From the NCBI GenBank assembly GCA_964351985.1, contig CAYGPR010000005.1, positions 58,174 through 122,173 of the forward strand: 64,000 bases of DNA, given 5' to 3'. This DNA comes from Meishania sp964351985 (GTDB taxonomy: Bacteria; Bacteroidota; Bacteroidia; Flavobacteriales; Flavobacteriaceae). This document shows, one piece after another, positions 52,678 to 62,905 of the stretch; within the stretch, counting starts at the first letter, position 1; every line of letters begins with the position of its first letter. The translations under genes and the position numbers were made by a program. Under the pieces are notes generated by a model, which worked only from the letters and a program-made list of their open reading frames with translations, was not told the DNA's origin and made no database searches.

Positions 52678-54777
52678 ATGAAAAACCTACGGAATATGCA
52701 TCTCCCCAAATGTCTTGGAACATTCAGAAACAAGAGTTTTCAATTTCTATTTCTACTTATTTTATTGATTAGCTGTTCAAAAGATGACCCAACATTTATA
52801 GATGCAGAAAATACGGTTAATTTAGAAGGTGTATTTTATGGTAAAGCTTGGACAATTTATCAAGTAGAAGGTAATGGCAACCGTGTAGATATTCCCGAGG
52901 AAGGTGAATGTGGCAGGGACTACTTTAGGTATCTTGAAACTGGTCAATATATAGAATACTTATATCAAAGCAGCTCCTGTGTTCCAGAAGTCAATCGTTT
53001 GAATTATACCTTAAACGGAAGTATGATTACCTTATCTGACGACACAGGAGGCGAAGCCCTAGTTAGAATAAAGGTGTTGGATGAAAGTAATTTTATTTTT
53101 GAAACAACCCTTGATATTGATGGTGACGGACAGGAAGATAAAGTAACGCTATACTGTCGAGTTTATTCTCCACAAGATAGGGATATTTACTCCGATACTT
53201 TTGAAAAGGATTTTTACAAATTCCAAGATGACAATCTGATTGCCTTTACCTGGACAGAATATGTCGGTGATAATTTTAAACAATACGAGATTTATAGGGC
53301 AGCAAATAGCTGTAATAAAACCGATGCTACAAGAATAGCAACCATTACAGATTCATCAGAAAATGCTTTTATCGACCTTGACCCCGAACCAGTGGAAGAA
53401 CTCTGCTATTTTTTTCGATTACAAACCAATAGTGGTCAACTGGCAGAAAGTGATATGATTTCAATCAATACGAGTGATATCGATGTGTATAAAACTGAAA
53501 TGCTTGCACCGGAAGTCCTAAATGGAATGATTAAACTGAACTGGCAACCCTACACCAATCCGTATTTCTCACGGTATGAAATTACGGTATCCAAGCGGGC
53601 CTATTATGACAATTCCCCAGAAGAGATTCTTGTAGCTACTTTAGGAAATCAAGAAACGAGCACATTGACCCTTGAAACACCACCATCCGTAGAAAATCCT
53701 TTTTTCAATATACATGTGTACAACATATTTGGAGAAAGAAGTTCCTTAAATATTGGGGATGATTTTACAGATCCCAGCGTTGAAGTCACTTTTACTCCTG
53801 AAGAGATGGTGGATATGATGTCGGTTCATTTAATAGGTAGCGACCCTACAGATAGCAGGTACCTCTACCTGTGGGGAGAAAATGTATCCGACCCCTATAA
53901 GAAGATTAAAAAAGTTGATATCACCACTAAAGAAGTTGTGGCAACATCTTCATTTGATCTTAACACCAGTTCAGAAGTTCGACTTAAAGTCTTTGAAAGT
54001 CCCGAAGGGAAGGAAGTCTTTATTCAAAAGGGAAGTGAGTATCACGTTTTTGATGCTCTATCACTAGATTATAAGTACAGATTCCGGGATTTAAATGATG
54101 AATATATCGGCTTCGAAGACTTACTACACTTTAAAGATGATATTTGGGTTATTGCTGATGGAGGCGATGAATTACGCACCGTACGCAGGTTTGGAAGAGA
54201 CTTACAAACAATTGATGTATTGGACCCTGAGCCAGCCACAATATTTAAAAGAATGCATGATTTAATCAGAGTGGGAGAAAATCAAATACTCGGAGGGGTG
54301 ATATATGACGATAGGAGCTTTCTGTTCGAAATAAATGATGATGGTACCATAGTAGGTTCTAACGAGGTAGGCTATTCTTTCACCGATCGTTCTGGATCTA
54401 TTCTACATAGTGGCGAGAGCAATATTTTACTGGACAAACGTAATTCAAGAATTTATTCTGCGAATGACTACGATTTCATTAGTTCCTATAGCAGCCCTGT
54501 TCATACCAGTTCAATTAGCATTGATGGAGAACATATATTGGGAACTGATTATAATGGAGATGACTCATTAGACTTTTTTGATGTTTTTGACAGAGAATTG
54601 AATATTTTAAACTGGAGCAATGGCCAAAACATGCGCATAGCTACAGTCGGGTACCCACAGTACGTTTATGAAAACCAAGACGGAAAATTGGTAGTCATAT
54701 CAAGTTTTTTCAAAAGATCATCGATTAGACGTGGTGGTACCAAGAATGACTTATTTGTTGAGGTAATCGATTGGTAA
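52678..54777 (+). CDS. Large lipoprotein with lipocalin-like and propeller-like parts
   Basis: A 699-residue lipoprotein (SFQFLFLLILLISC lipobox). The first ~150 mature residues (EGVFYGKAWTIYQVEGNGN... LNYTLNGSMITLSDDTGGEALVRI) look like a lipocalin-type barrel. Fibronectin-like strands follow (about 170-340: FTWTEYVGDNFKQYEIYRAAN and LNWQPYTNPYFSRYEITVSK). The last ~320 residues look like a propeller (VHLIGSDPTDSRYLYLWGENVS, FKDDIWVIADGGDELRTVRR, YENQDGKLVVISSF). I know of no family with this exact order. It is expected on the cell surface or in the periplasm. It lies between repeat copies C and D. Confidence 0.7.
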   Translation: MKNLRNMHLPKCLGTFRNKSFQFLFLLILLISCSKDDPTFIDAENTVNLEGVFYGKAWTIYQVEGNGNRVDIPEEGECGRDYFRYLETGQYIEYLYQSSSCVPEVNRLNYTLNGSMITLSDDTGGEALVRIKVLDESNFIFETTLDIDGDGQEDKVTLYCRVYSPQDRDIYSDTFEKDFYKFQDDNLIAFTWTEYVGDNFKQYEIYRAANSCNKTDATRIATITDSSENAFIDLDPEPVEELCYFFRLQTNSGQLAESDMISINTSDIDVYKTEMLAPEVLNGMIKLNWQPYTNPYFSRYEITVSKRAYYDNSPEEILVATLGNQETSTLTLETPPSVENPFFNIHVYNIFGERSSLNIGDDFTDPSVEVTFTPEEMVDMMSVHLIGSDPTDSRYLYLWGENVSDPYKKIKKVDITTKEVVATSSFDLNTSSEVRLKVFESPEGKEVFIQKGSEYHVFDALSLDYKYRFRDLNDEYIGFEDLLHFKDDIWVIADGGDELRTVRRFGRDLQTIDVLDPEPATIFKRMHDLIRVGENQILGGVIYDDRSFLFEINDDGTIVGSNEVGYSFTDRSGSILHSGESNILLDKRNSRIYSANDYDFISSYSSPVHTSSISIDGEHILGTDYNGDDSLDFFDVFDRELNILNWSNGQNMRIATVGYPQYVYENQDGKLVVISSFFKRSSIRRGGTKNDLFVEVIDW

Positions 54778-54840
54778 ACTCCCTCTTCAAAGTAATACTT
54801 TAAGGAATATTAAACCTAAAACGACTTCCAAAGCAATTTT

Positions 54841-55119
54841 ACATAACGTCAAATTATAGAAAAGTTGAACTGGTCTATAATGTCTTGCGTTATGACACTT
54901 TGCTTGGGTAAAGCAAAGTAATTAGTACTATTCTTCTTTAAATTTTTCTTCTAAAAAGCACCTTCTGAAAAGGTAATGGAATCGAAAAGCAATTTCGCTT
55001 TGAGATTCATGAATACCTTTAAAAAACAATTACAAGCAATGAATAAACACTTATTATGCGAGCCGACGGTAGGAGGGGAGGGCAATGCCTGCCTGCCGGC
55101 AGGCAGGTGTGTGGAATGG
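54841..55119 (+). repeat. Intergenic repeat, copy D (the most complete copy)
   Basis: Begins with an imperfect palindrome: CATAACG (54842-54848) with CGTTATG (54888-54894), and inside it ATTATAGA (54853-54860) with TCTATAAT (54874-54881). ACTTTGC-TTGGGTAAA-GCAAAGT (54897-54919) follows, then TTAAATTTTTCTTCTAAAAA, AAGGTAATGGAA, CACTTATTATGCGAGCCGAC, GGTAGGAGGGGAGG and GCAATG. A perfect 20-bp palindrome (55088-55107) is inserted before TGTGTGGAATGG. The remaining gap holds no gene. Confidence 0.7.
55088..55107 (+). repeat. 20-bp perfect palindrome inserted in copy D
   Basis: CCTGCCTGCC followed by its exact complement GGCAGGCAGG. It separates CAATG and TGTGTGGAATGG, which copy E shows joined as AATGTGTGTGGAATGG. 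Confidence 0.75.
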
Positions 55120-55189
55120 CTTATTGGATCTACCGCCTGAATAATTAATCATACAATTTTTCGTTAGGTTTAAATAAACAAAAACTAAT

Positions 55190-56395
55190 ATGTTCAAAGA
55201 CATATATTACTTCATCTTCATAGTCTTTTTTATTTCCTGTTCAAAGAATAATGATAACGTGATTATTAAAGAAGAAATTCCAGTTGATAATACCCCTAAA
55301 ATAGGCGTAAAATACTTTGGCCCAGAAACAAACAGCTTTGATGAAGGGGTGGGTATTTTTGAAGTCTCTGATGGTTACGTTTCAATAGAACAATTGAACA
55401 TTGATTATTCAAATGGATTATCAGAAGGTTTTACAAATATTTCTTTTCGGAAATTAAATAGTGATCTTGAGACTACTATTGAAAAAATTCATGAAACAAA
55501 TACTCACGATTATTTAGTAGGTGTAGTTCAGGCTAATGATAGTTTCATAATCCTGGAAAATCAAACGAATGAAGATAAGTCAGTTAAAGAAACTTACATT
55601 AAAATTCTCAGTAACCAAGGCGAAGTTTTGAATTCTAAGCAATTGATTGCCCTTCAAGGCAGTGAGGCAGTAATTAGTAGCTTAAGTTATCTATATTTTG
55701 AGAATAATACTATTTATGCCTCTTATAGGATTAGCACCAGCCCCAGCATTACGGCCCTAATTGCGCTTGACATGCAATTGAATATATTATGGGAAAGAAC
55801 TTTTAGCAATACAAGAGAAAGCGGTGGAATTCAATTAGATATAGAAAGTGGGAACATTTATTATATAGCCAAAACATCTGATTTAACGGGCTCTTTCGCT
55901 ACACCTGTATTAAATGTAGTGGATTCGTCAAACGGAAATTTGATTAATTCATATAGCTACCCAAGTACAGAACTTCTGTATTTCAATGTATATGACGTTG
56001 CTCTAAACGGTGATTTTTTATATTTAGCTGGGGAAACTGTTTTTGAAAATAAAAATGGTTTGAATGGTGCAGTCATGAAAATTAATAAATTGACTGGCGA
56101 ACAAGAATCCATAGCGTATTGGGAGACATATGGAGCCATTTTTAATATTGAAGTAAAGGATGATAATCTATTCCTAAATCTTTGGGACGATAAATTGATT
56201 GAAACCAGCATTGTCAAAACCGATAACAGTACTAGTGAAATATGGAATTATACTATTCGAGGAAACGCTAGGAATTTACTTTTAAAAGAAAATGGAGAAA
56301 TTGTGTTTACGGGAAGGGCAAATAAGCCTGGGGCTACTGATAATACTACCGATATTTTTATAGGAATTCTAGACCAAGATGGTAAACTAAAGTAA
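55190..56395 (+). CDS. Lipoprotein with propeller-like repeats, unknown function
   Basis: A 401-residue lipoprotein; the signal is MFKDIYYFIFIVFFISC. The mature part has weak repeating blocks such as GVFEVSDGYVSIEQLN, VVQANDSFIILENQTN, YLYFENNTIYASYRI and DNLFLNLWDDKLIE, characteristic of WD/PQQ-like propellers that record a value along a narrative of turns. It resembles the N-terminal part of the large protein at 59041-62898 in style (KINKLTGEQ, LDMQLNILWERTFS). No catalytic motif is evident. It is between repeat copies D and E and is transcribed alone. Confidence 0.65.
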   Translation: MFKDIYYFIFIVFFISCSKNNDNVIIKEEIPVDNTPKIGVKYFGPETNSFDEGVGIFEVSDGYVSIEQLNIDYSNGLSEGFTNISFRKLNSDLETTIEKIHETNTHDYLVGVVQANDSFIILENQTNEDKSVKETYIKILSNQGEVLNSKQLIALQGSEAVISSLSYLYFENNTIYASYRISTSPSITALIALDMQLNILWERTFSNTRESGGIQLDIESGNIYYIAKTSDLTGSFATPVLNVVDSSNGNLINSYSYPSTELLYFNVYDVALNGDFLYLAGETVFENKNGLNGAVMKINKLTGEQESIAYWETYGAIFNIEVKDDNLFLNLWDDKLIETSIVKTDNSTSEIWNYTIRGNARNLLLKENGEIVFTGRANKPGATDNTTDIFIGILDQDGKLK

Positions 56396-56561
56396 TAAAT
56401 AGAGTGCTACCAAAACTATACATAATTCTATATTATATCCAGTACGACTTAAAGAGATAAAGTTTAGTAGACCTTTGAAAATACTGTCGGTAGCTGTTGT
56501 GGCAATATGGCATAGACCGATAGGAAATGAGCAAGATTACTTCTAGCTTATTGCTATTTTA

Positions 56562-56977
56562 CATAACGACTAATTATGAGTACAGACGGAATGTTTCTCG
56601 CTGGGGTTTCTACGAATTTGAAATTTTCTAAAAAGTATTTTCTGTGAAGAAATATTTCCCGTAGCGTAAATTATTTAATTCAGCTTTACGATTTGCCAGC
56701 CGCATCAACCCGCTAAATTTTAAAAGATTCTCAATCTTTTAAAATATTCCGTACATAATAGAATTATGACTTACAGCTAAGGGTTTGAACCTGAAATACT
56801 TATATATCAATCTGTATCATAATGTTCCGCGTTATGTAACTTGAGCTTTGATTAAAAGCGAAAGTTGCTACCATCTTCTTTATTTTTTTCTTTCTAAAAA
56901 CTTTCTTCTCAAAAGGGAATGGAACACTTATTATGCGACCCGACGATAGGAGGGGAGTGTAATGTGTGTGGAATGGA
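56562..56977 (+). repeat. Intergenic repeat, copy E (empty-site copy)
   Basis: Starts with TTTTACATAACGACTAATTA (56562) and contains the hairpin module at 56695-56745. The main repeat follows from about 56813: ATCATAATGTTCCGCGTTAT, AACTTGAGCTTTGATTAAAA, GCGAAAGTT, a TTCTTCTCAAAAGGGAATGG part, and GGAACACTTATTATGCGACC, CGATAGGAGGGGAG, AATGTGTGTGGAATGG (ending 56976). This copy has no GC-rich palindrome at either insertion site, so it shows the unoccupied form. The 670-bp gap contains no gene. Confidence 0.65.
56695..56745 (+). repeat. Hairpin module (second repeat family), copy E
   Basis: GCCAGCCGCATCAACCCGCT is followed by a perfect 13-bp inverted repeat (ATTTTAAAAGATT, 56717-56729; AATCTTTTAAAAT, 56733-56745) with loop CTC. 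Confidence 0.6.
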
Positions 56978-57117
56978 AATAGAGAACAATATTATTCTTG
57001 TTCTATTAAACAAATAATCTTATTCAAAACGGTTTATCGAAAAAAATCAAAAAACCAAATAAAATTTTAATGTTTCCGTTTGTACTATTCAAACAAATCC
57101 AATCAAAACTAACCGGA

Positions 57118-59016
57118 ATGCAAAGATTTTTTTGTTTAACCTTTTTGTTGCTCCTTGCAATCTTCTCAAATGCTCAGGCTTTAAGTGGAAATTATTCAAT
57201 TGGTAATGATGCATCTGATGATTATACAACAGTAGCACTTGCTGCTGATGCCCTTATGAATAATGGGATTGATGGCCCCGTGGTTTTTGGTATTCGACCT
57301 GGTTCCTACGCCGTCGAAGAGTTACTCATTTCAAATATTAATGGCTCCTCAGAAACCAATACTATACGATTTGAAGCTTTGAATACTTCTGCACCTGTGG
57401 TGCTTCAATCTACGACCTATGTCATGCGAATTGAAAAATCAAATTATTTTGATTTTGACGGGCTCACATTTGAGATCCTTGAGGATAACGGGCAAAATGT
57501 AGGATTACACATTAAAGGTTCTTCCAATATAAATATTACAAACAACAGGTTTACAGCAAGCTTCCTAGGCTCTAACTATCCGCAGGACCGTGAGTCTTTT
57601 ATACATCTCGAAGGAATTTCGGAATACGACAATGGTACGAGCACTTATATCCATTTTCCAGTAAATTATGTTCAAATCGAAAATAATATATTTCATGGTG
57701 GCAATGGGGCTATATATAGCAGAGGTGGGACTGAGCGAAATGAGTATCTAAATATTACAAATAACATTTTTGAAGAAAAATCTGGAAATGATATGCGCAT
57801 TTATTACACCAACCATGTTGTTATAAAAAACAATGTAATTACCGGTGAAAGGTTAGATGAATCATTAGATTTTAGATATATCGAAAACGATTTTGAATTT
57901 AGTCAAAATCGCCAATATGTTCATGCAGTGGTCAACTCCCCTCTATATATTTTGGATTGCACAATGGATTCAGCTGCTCCAATGATTTTTAAGAATAACT
58001 TTTTCAGTACTGATCGAAATATTTCAATACTTCGGTCTAGCAATATCAATATTTGGAATAATAGTTTTAATAGTAGTACGAATTATTATATCATACGTCT
58101 CGAGCAAAATCTAATGAATATAGCCTTTAATAATAATGTGCTTAAAGGAGGTAGTAATAGTCTATTGTATTTCAGTTCTGAGACAGATTTTACCGAGTTT
58201 GATATCGATTATAACAGCTATTATAACACCGAGAACGCCGATGTGTTCAATGTTTCTACTACCTCATACGATTTTGAGAATTGGAAGAGTACCTATAGTC
58301 ATGATACCAATAGCATTTTAGCACAACCAAATTTCACATCCACTAGTGATTTACACTTAAACAATGATGTTTTAATTAATGGAAAAGGTAAGGTATTGCT
58401 TGAAGTAACTGTCGATATCGATGGTGAAATTCGGAACGCCGCGACACCCGATATTGGCGCTGATGAATTCAATTTAGACACAAATACACTGGTAGACATT
58501 GAAGTCGTATCACTTGTTTATCAAAATAACGACCCTTGCAGTCTTTTAGATCCCATTCAAATCTTAGTTGCTAACCATAGCACTTTACCGGTTAGCTCAT
58601 TTGATTTGGAATGGTGGTTTAATGATGCACCTATGGGGAATACTACCATAAATGAACTCATAGATTCAAACAGTACCAAAGTTATTAATGTGGGTAACTA
58701 TTCCTTTACTCCAAATACAACCTACCATCTAAAATTTGTAATTAGTTCTCCAAACGGCGAGGTAGATAATAATCTATCGAATAATGGATTAAATCAAAAA
58801 TACACTCACTTTAATGAATTAAAAGTATACAAAGAAAAAGATGCTACTTGTTCAGATACCTACACCTTATACGTTAAAAAACAACCTGACGCGGGCATAA
58901 CTTGGTCTACTGGGGAAAACACAAACTTTATTTCAGCCTCATCCTCAGGCACATATTCTGTGACGGTGGTAAGTGCAAACGGTTGTAGTATAACCAATAG
59001 TATTATAATTGAATAA
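57118..59016 (+). CDS. Exported right-handed parallel beta-helix protein
   Basis: A ~632-residue protein. ATG 57118 gives the signal MQRFFCLTFLLLLAIFSNAQ; an ATG at 57070 would add 16 residues in front of it. The middle (about 60-450) has repeated short strands with asparagine-rich turns (NITNNRFTA, VQIENNIFHGGNGAIYSRGG, LNITNNIFEE, VVIKNNVITGE, INIWNNSFNS), the pattern of a parallel beta-helix (pectin-lyase-like). A CARDB-like Ig domain follows (ILVANHSTLPVSSFDLEWWFND). The C-terminus ends VTVVSANGCSITNSIIIE without a T9SS sorting domain, which suggests it depends on its neighbour or is shortened. It is the first gene of a three-gene operon. Confidence 0.75.
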   Translation: MQRFFCLTFLLLLAIFSNAQALSGNYSIGNDASDDYTTVALAADALMNNGIDGPVVFGIRPGSYAVEELLISNINGSSETNTIRFEALNTSAPVVLQSTTYVMRIEKSNYFDFDGLTFEILEDNGQNVGLHIKGSSNINITNNRFTASFLGSNYPQDRESFIHLEGISEYDNGTSTYIHFPVNYVQIENNIFHGGNGAIYSRGGTERNEYLNITNNIFEEKSGNDMRIYYTNHVVIKNNVITGERLDESLDFRYIENDFEFSQNRQYVHAVVNSPLYILDCTMDSAAPMIFKNNFFSTDRNISILRSSNINIWNNSFNSSTNYYIIRLEQNLMNIAFNNNVLKGGSNSLLYFSSETDFTEFDIDYNSYYNTENADVFNVSTTSYDFENWKSTYSHDTNSILAQPNFTSTSDLHLNNDVLINGKGKVLLEVTVDIDGEIRNAATPDIGADEFNLDTNTLVDIEVVSLVYQNNDPCSLLDPIQILVANHSTLPVSSFDLEWWFNDAPMGNTTINELIDSNSTKVINVGNYSFTPNTTYHLKFVISSPNGEVDNNLSNNGLNQKYTHFNELKVYKEKDATCSDTYTLYVKKQPDAGITWSTGENTNFISASSSGTYSVTVVSANGCSITNSIIIE

Positions 59017-59040
59017 AAAAGCTCCCAAACTTAGCTACCA

Positions 59041-62000
59041 ATGAAATATCTTATAAACTTCATTTATTTGTTTTTGTCCTTTGGTCTTGTTGCCCAGGTT
59101 GATGACACCATTGAATTCAAAGATGAAGCCGATCATCACTTACAGCGCTATTTTCAATCAACTAAACACGATAATGGTATTATTATCGCAGGGAAAATGT
59201 CGAATGCCAATTCTGAAATACCGATTCTTTTTAAACTCAATAGTGATGGTGAAGTAGTATGGTCAACATCAACTTGTCTCGAAAAGGAAAGGCATTATCT
59301 TCGACACGCTTCCTTTATGGTTGCTGATGATGGTTTTATATACGCAACAGCTAATTTTTCTTTAAAGCGTGTATCATCAATTAATAATCTTCATACTTCC
59401 AGATTTTATAAGATTGATGCAGCAACTGGGGATGTCAAATGGACAAGTGTAGATATTGAACATATAAGATCAAATTTAGGTTTGAGCGGATATGATAATC
59501 ATTTTATGGAATTGGGGTCATCAAAAATGGCCTTTGGCTTGGCATACCTTGATTATGAAGGCTTCATAGTTGACAAAATAACCGGTGCCGTTTTAGATAC
59601 TTTTGAAAAGAGATTTACTAAAAGAGGAAGCACAACAATAATTGCCGACCAAAGTGATAATTTTATTTATTCGAATGAAAAAAGTCTTTATAAACTTAAT
59701 CAACAAAATTTTGATGACATAATTTGGCAAACTGATTTTAGTGATATCCGAAGAATTCAAAAGGTATACGAAGACAAGTTTGGAGATTTATTTGTATTTA
59801 CTTCTGGAGGAGGAGCAAAAAAAATTGATCCGGTCTTAGGTACTGAAGTATGGAGCAAACAGGTCACCTATTATGCTGATTTCTTGGCAGATGAGACATT
59901 AGTAGCTTTAGTAGAAACCAATGAGTTCTTTTATTTGTCGTTCAATTATAGAGGTAATAGTCATTATGCTATTTCTAAAGTTAATAAGAGCACAGGTGAA
60001 GTGGTATGGCAATCTTTCGAAACGATTGATGCAATCAATGCAGAGTACCCTAATGCAGCTGGCCATTCGGCAGCACTTTCAATGGATATAGATTGTAACG
60101 GTGATCTAATATTAGCTGGGCGTTATGCAGATTCATCCAAGACTCAAATGGGTCTTATGAAGCTTGATGGAGCCAATGGAAATAAGTTAAATGAAGCCGT
60201 TGTAGAACTCAATCAAGATGACAACCCTGATGTAGGCTTATTTGCAGGTGTTTTTGAAGATAAAATTGTCTTTCTAGGGAGTGAGATTATTTGGGTGGCT
60301 TATGAGCATCCTTTATCAAAGACGAAAATCATACAAACAGATTCAGAGTTGAATATAATATCTCAAAAAGATGTTATCAGCGGAATTAAATTTGGTTCTG
60401 AAGTAGTTCAAATGGTACCTAATGGAAATTCTACCTATGTTATGCAACAAAAAGGGGCCGAAATTGAATTGATTAAGCGCAACAATGATGGTACAGTAGG
60501 TTGGACTTCAACTTTTGGAAATGAAGAATACACCCAAGCTGACTATCTAGCCATTGGTGATACCTATGCTTATGTTTCATCTAGGGGCGTAGCAGGCGAT
60601 GACGGTAATCTTCTTTTGTATCAAATAGCAATTGCCAATGGTACGGTAACCAAATCGGTAATCGTTAACAGTACAGAGAATGATTTTCCACATCAGACGT
60701 ACGAACTTGAAGTAGTTAACGATGTTGCCTATGTCTATTATAGTCCATTTCCTACTAATAAAAATTCTAGTTTAACTATTAATAAATGGGCAGGGGGGGT
60801 TATTTCTAATCCGAATGGTCATAATGCTAGCGAATTATTCCTCGATAAAAAGGAAGAAAATCTAATTGTTCCTTTCGGGCAATATTTATTTTATGCAGAC
60901 AATAGCTATATGCATTCTATTGATAGAATTACTCTAGAATTAGATCTAGATCCTAATCCAGGTACTCTTAATTTCTATGAAACTAGAAATACAATCCAAA
61001 ATGATAGTATTATATTCGCTTTTGGTAATTCAGTTTTTTCGGATAGTCAATATGTGCGTAAATATGATATGTTTAGAAAAAGACTTATTTGGGGAAAAAA
61101 TCTTGCTAGTGCTGGTAGTTTAAAAGCAATGACTAGGGGGGAAGGTGGCTATTTATATGCCATGGGGAAAACTGACGGACTTTCGAATCTTATCAAAATT
61201 TCTGAGGAAACTGGAGAACAGGTATGGAATAAAGATTTTGTCTGGGCTTCAGATGTTGTGAATGAAAAAGAACTATACTTAAACTACGATAGCGCAAAAA
61301 ACCAAATAATAAGATATTTTGCATCAGAAAAGAATACTACAAGTCAAATTCTTAAAGTTGAAATTTACGATACTTTAGGTAACCTTCTTATTCAAAAATC
61401 TGATGAAACAATTTTAAATGAGATTGAAGATTATGTTTTCTCTGTTAATACAGATGGTTCAATTTTAATTGGAGGTACATCTGAGGAGAGCTGTGTTTCC
61501 GGTTCAACAGGAAAACTAATTCCTATGGAGAGTTTATATATTTCCACCCCAATTGAGACTACCGCACAAATACAGAATATTAGTTGTGCAGGATCAATTG
61601 ACGGTTCTATACTAGTGGAGGTAACAGGTGGTACTACACCCTATAGCTATGAATTATTGGATTCTACAGGAGCAATTATTATCGTCCCTTCTCAATCAAA
61701 TAATATTTTTGAAAACTTAGGTACTGGCAACTATATGATTCGTGTTCAGGACGCTGGTGGGCAGGTGGTTATCGAAAGCCTATTGATTACTGAAACTCCT
61801 CCACTTAATGCAGAAGTAATAGTTACAAATAGTAGTTGTATGGGAGTTTCAAACGGTACTATCCACGTTAATGCAACTGGGGGTAGCGGAGAGTACCTTT
61901 ATGCGTTAGACTCGAACCCTGCTAATTTTAGACTAGAAAATACATTTGACAACTTAGCAGCTGGCTTCTATTCTGTTTATGTTTCAGATTCCAACGGATG

Positions 62001-62898
62001 TATGTCAATCTTAACAGTTCTAATTACAGAACCGAGTGACAATGATCTTAATAATGACGGTATTGGTGATAGTTGTCAAGATGATTTAGATGGTGATGGG
62101 GTAATCAATTCATTAGATGAATGCCCTAATTCTCCAATAGGAACAATAGTTAATGCCGTTGGCTGTGAAAAGTTCAGCTTGCCAAATGACAATTTTATCT
62201 TGCAGATTACTGATGAATCCTGCGCTTCTAGTAATAACGGAACTATTTTACTAACAGCCGTAGAGGATTTGAATTACACGGCTACCATTAGTTCAGAGGG
62301 TAATTCTTTCTCAAGTAAAAAATTCAGAACCTTCACAAGTTTCCAAGCACTTGAAGCCAGAACTTATGGTATCTGTATTACCATAACTGAATATCCAGAA
62401 TATGAAAAGTGTTTTTCTGTTCAAATTTCGGAACCTGAAGCGCTTTCGGTTGATTCAAAAGTAGATACTTCCGGTAAATCGCTTTCATTGTCTTTGAAAG
62501 GAGGGGTAAATTATATCATTAATCTAAATGGTTCTGTTTATGACACATCAGAAAGTCAGATTACACTTCCTCTAGAGGATATTGAAAATGAACTTTCAAT
62601 TAGAACGGACAAAGATTGTCAAGGTAGTTATGATGAAATTATTCTTATGTCACCAGGATTATCTATTTATCCAAATCCTGTTTTTAATGATGATGTAACT
62701 ATTCTTTTAGATGACCATTCCATACAAGAAATTGAGTTGTTATTATACTCCGATTCTGGTCGACGGGTTATGCAAAAAATTATTGAAATGTCAAATGGAA
62801 AGGCAAAGATGAATATGAGCACACTACCCTCGGGAATTTATTCGTTAAAGATAAATACCGAAAACCAAACCTACAATCGCCGAATAATCAAGAAATAG
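59041..62898 (+). CDS. Giant T9SS-secreted protein: propeller, SprB-like repeats, TSP3 repeat, sorting domain
   Basis: A 1285-residue protein with a signal (YLINFIYLFLSFGLVAQ). The first ~800 residues are propeller-like (LFKLNSDGEVVWST, KLNQQNFDDIIWQTDFS, KVNKSTGEVVWQSFE). Two SprB-type repeats follow (AQIQNISCAGSIDGSILVEVTGGTTPYSYELLD and AEVIVTNSSCMGVSNGTIHVNATGGSGEYLYAL), with paired Cys near each start. A thrombospondin-type-3 calcium repeat (DLDGDGVINSLDECPNSP) comes next, and then a type A T9SS sorting domain (LSIYPNPVFNDDVTILLDD ... NRRIIKK). It is expected on the cell surface. SprB-like repeats are linked to adhesion and gliding. It is in an operon with the beta-helix protein and the next lipoprotein. 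Confidence 0.85.
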   Translation: MKYLINFIYLFLSFGLVAQVDDTIEFKDEADHHLQRYFQSTKHDNGIIIAGKMSNANSEIPILFKLNSDGEVVWSTSTCLEKERHYLRHASFMVADDGFIYATANFSLKRVSSINNLHTSRFYKIDAATGDVKWTSVDIEHIRSNLGLSGYDNHFMELGSSKMAFGLAYLDYEGFIVDKITGAVLDTFEKRFTKRGSTTIIADQSDNFIYSNEKSLYKLNQQNFDDIIWQTDFSDIRRIQKVYEDKFGDLFVFTSGGGAKKIDPVLGTEVWSKQVTYYADFLADETLVALVETNEFFYLSFNYRGNSHYAISKVNKSTGEVVWQSFETIDAINAEYPNAAGHSAALSMDIDCNGDLILAGRYADSSKTQMGLMKLDGANGNKLNEAVVELNQDDNPDVGLFAGVFEDKIVFLGSEIIWVAYEHPLSKTKIIQTDSELNIISQKDVISGIKFGSEVVQMVPNGNSTYVMQQKGAEIELIKRNNDGTVGWTSTFGNEEYTQADYLAIGDTYAYVSSRGVAGDDGNLLLYQIAIANGTVTKSVIVNSTENDFPHQTYELEVVNDVAYVYYSPFPTNKNSSLTINKWAGGVISNPNGHNASELFLDKKEENLIVPFGQYLFYADNSYMHSIDRITLELDLDPNPGTLNFYETRNTIQNDSIIFAFGNSVFSDSQYVRKYDMFRKRLIWGKNLASAGSLKAMTRGEGGYLYAMGKTDGLSNLIKISEETGEQVWNKDFVWASDVVNEKELYLNYDSAKNQIIRYFASEKNTTSQILKVEIYDTLGNLLIQKSDETILNEIEDYVFSVNTDGSILIGGTSEESCVSGSTGKLIPMESLYISTPIETTAQIQNISCAGSIDGSILVEVTGGTTPYSYELLDSTGAIIIVPSQSNNIFENLGTGNYMIRVQDAGGQVVIESLLITETPPLNAEVIVTNSSCMGVSNGTIHVNATGGSGEYLYALDSNPANFRLENTFDNLAAGFYSVYVSDSNGCMSILTVLITEPSDNDLNNDGIGDSCQDDLDGDGVINSLDECPNSPIGTIVNAVGCEKFSLPNDNFILQITDESCASSNNGTILLTAVEDLNYTATISSEGNSFSSKKFRTFTSFQALEARTYGICITITEYPEYEKCFSVQISEPEALSVDSKVDTSGKSLSLSLKGGVNYIINLNGSVYDTSESQITLPLEDIENELSIRTDKDCQGSYDEIILMSPGLSIYPNPVFNDDVTILLDDHSIQEIELLLYSDSGRRVMQKIIEMSNGKAKMNMSTLPSGIYSLKINTENQTYNRRIIKK

Positions 62899-62905
62899 CA
62901 AAAAA

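Noticed and set aside
54842..54894. Integron attC site
   Set aside because: The arms CATAACG/CGTTATG only partly match attC core sites, the spacing is unusual, and no integron integrase is present, so only a structural resemblance is claimed in the cassette finding.
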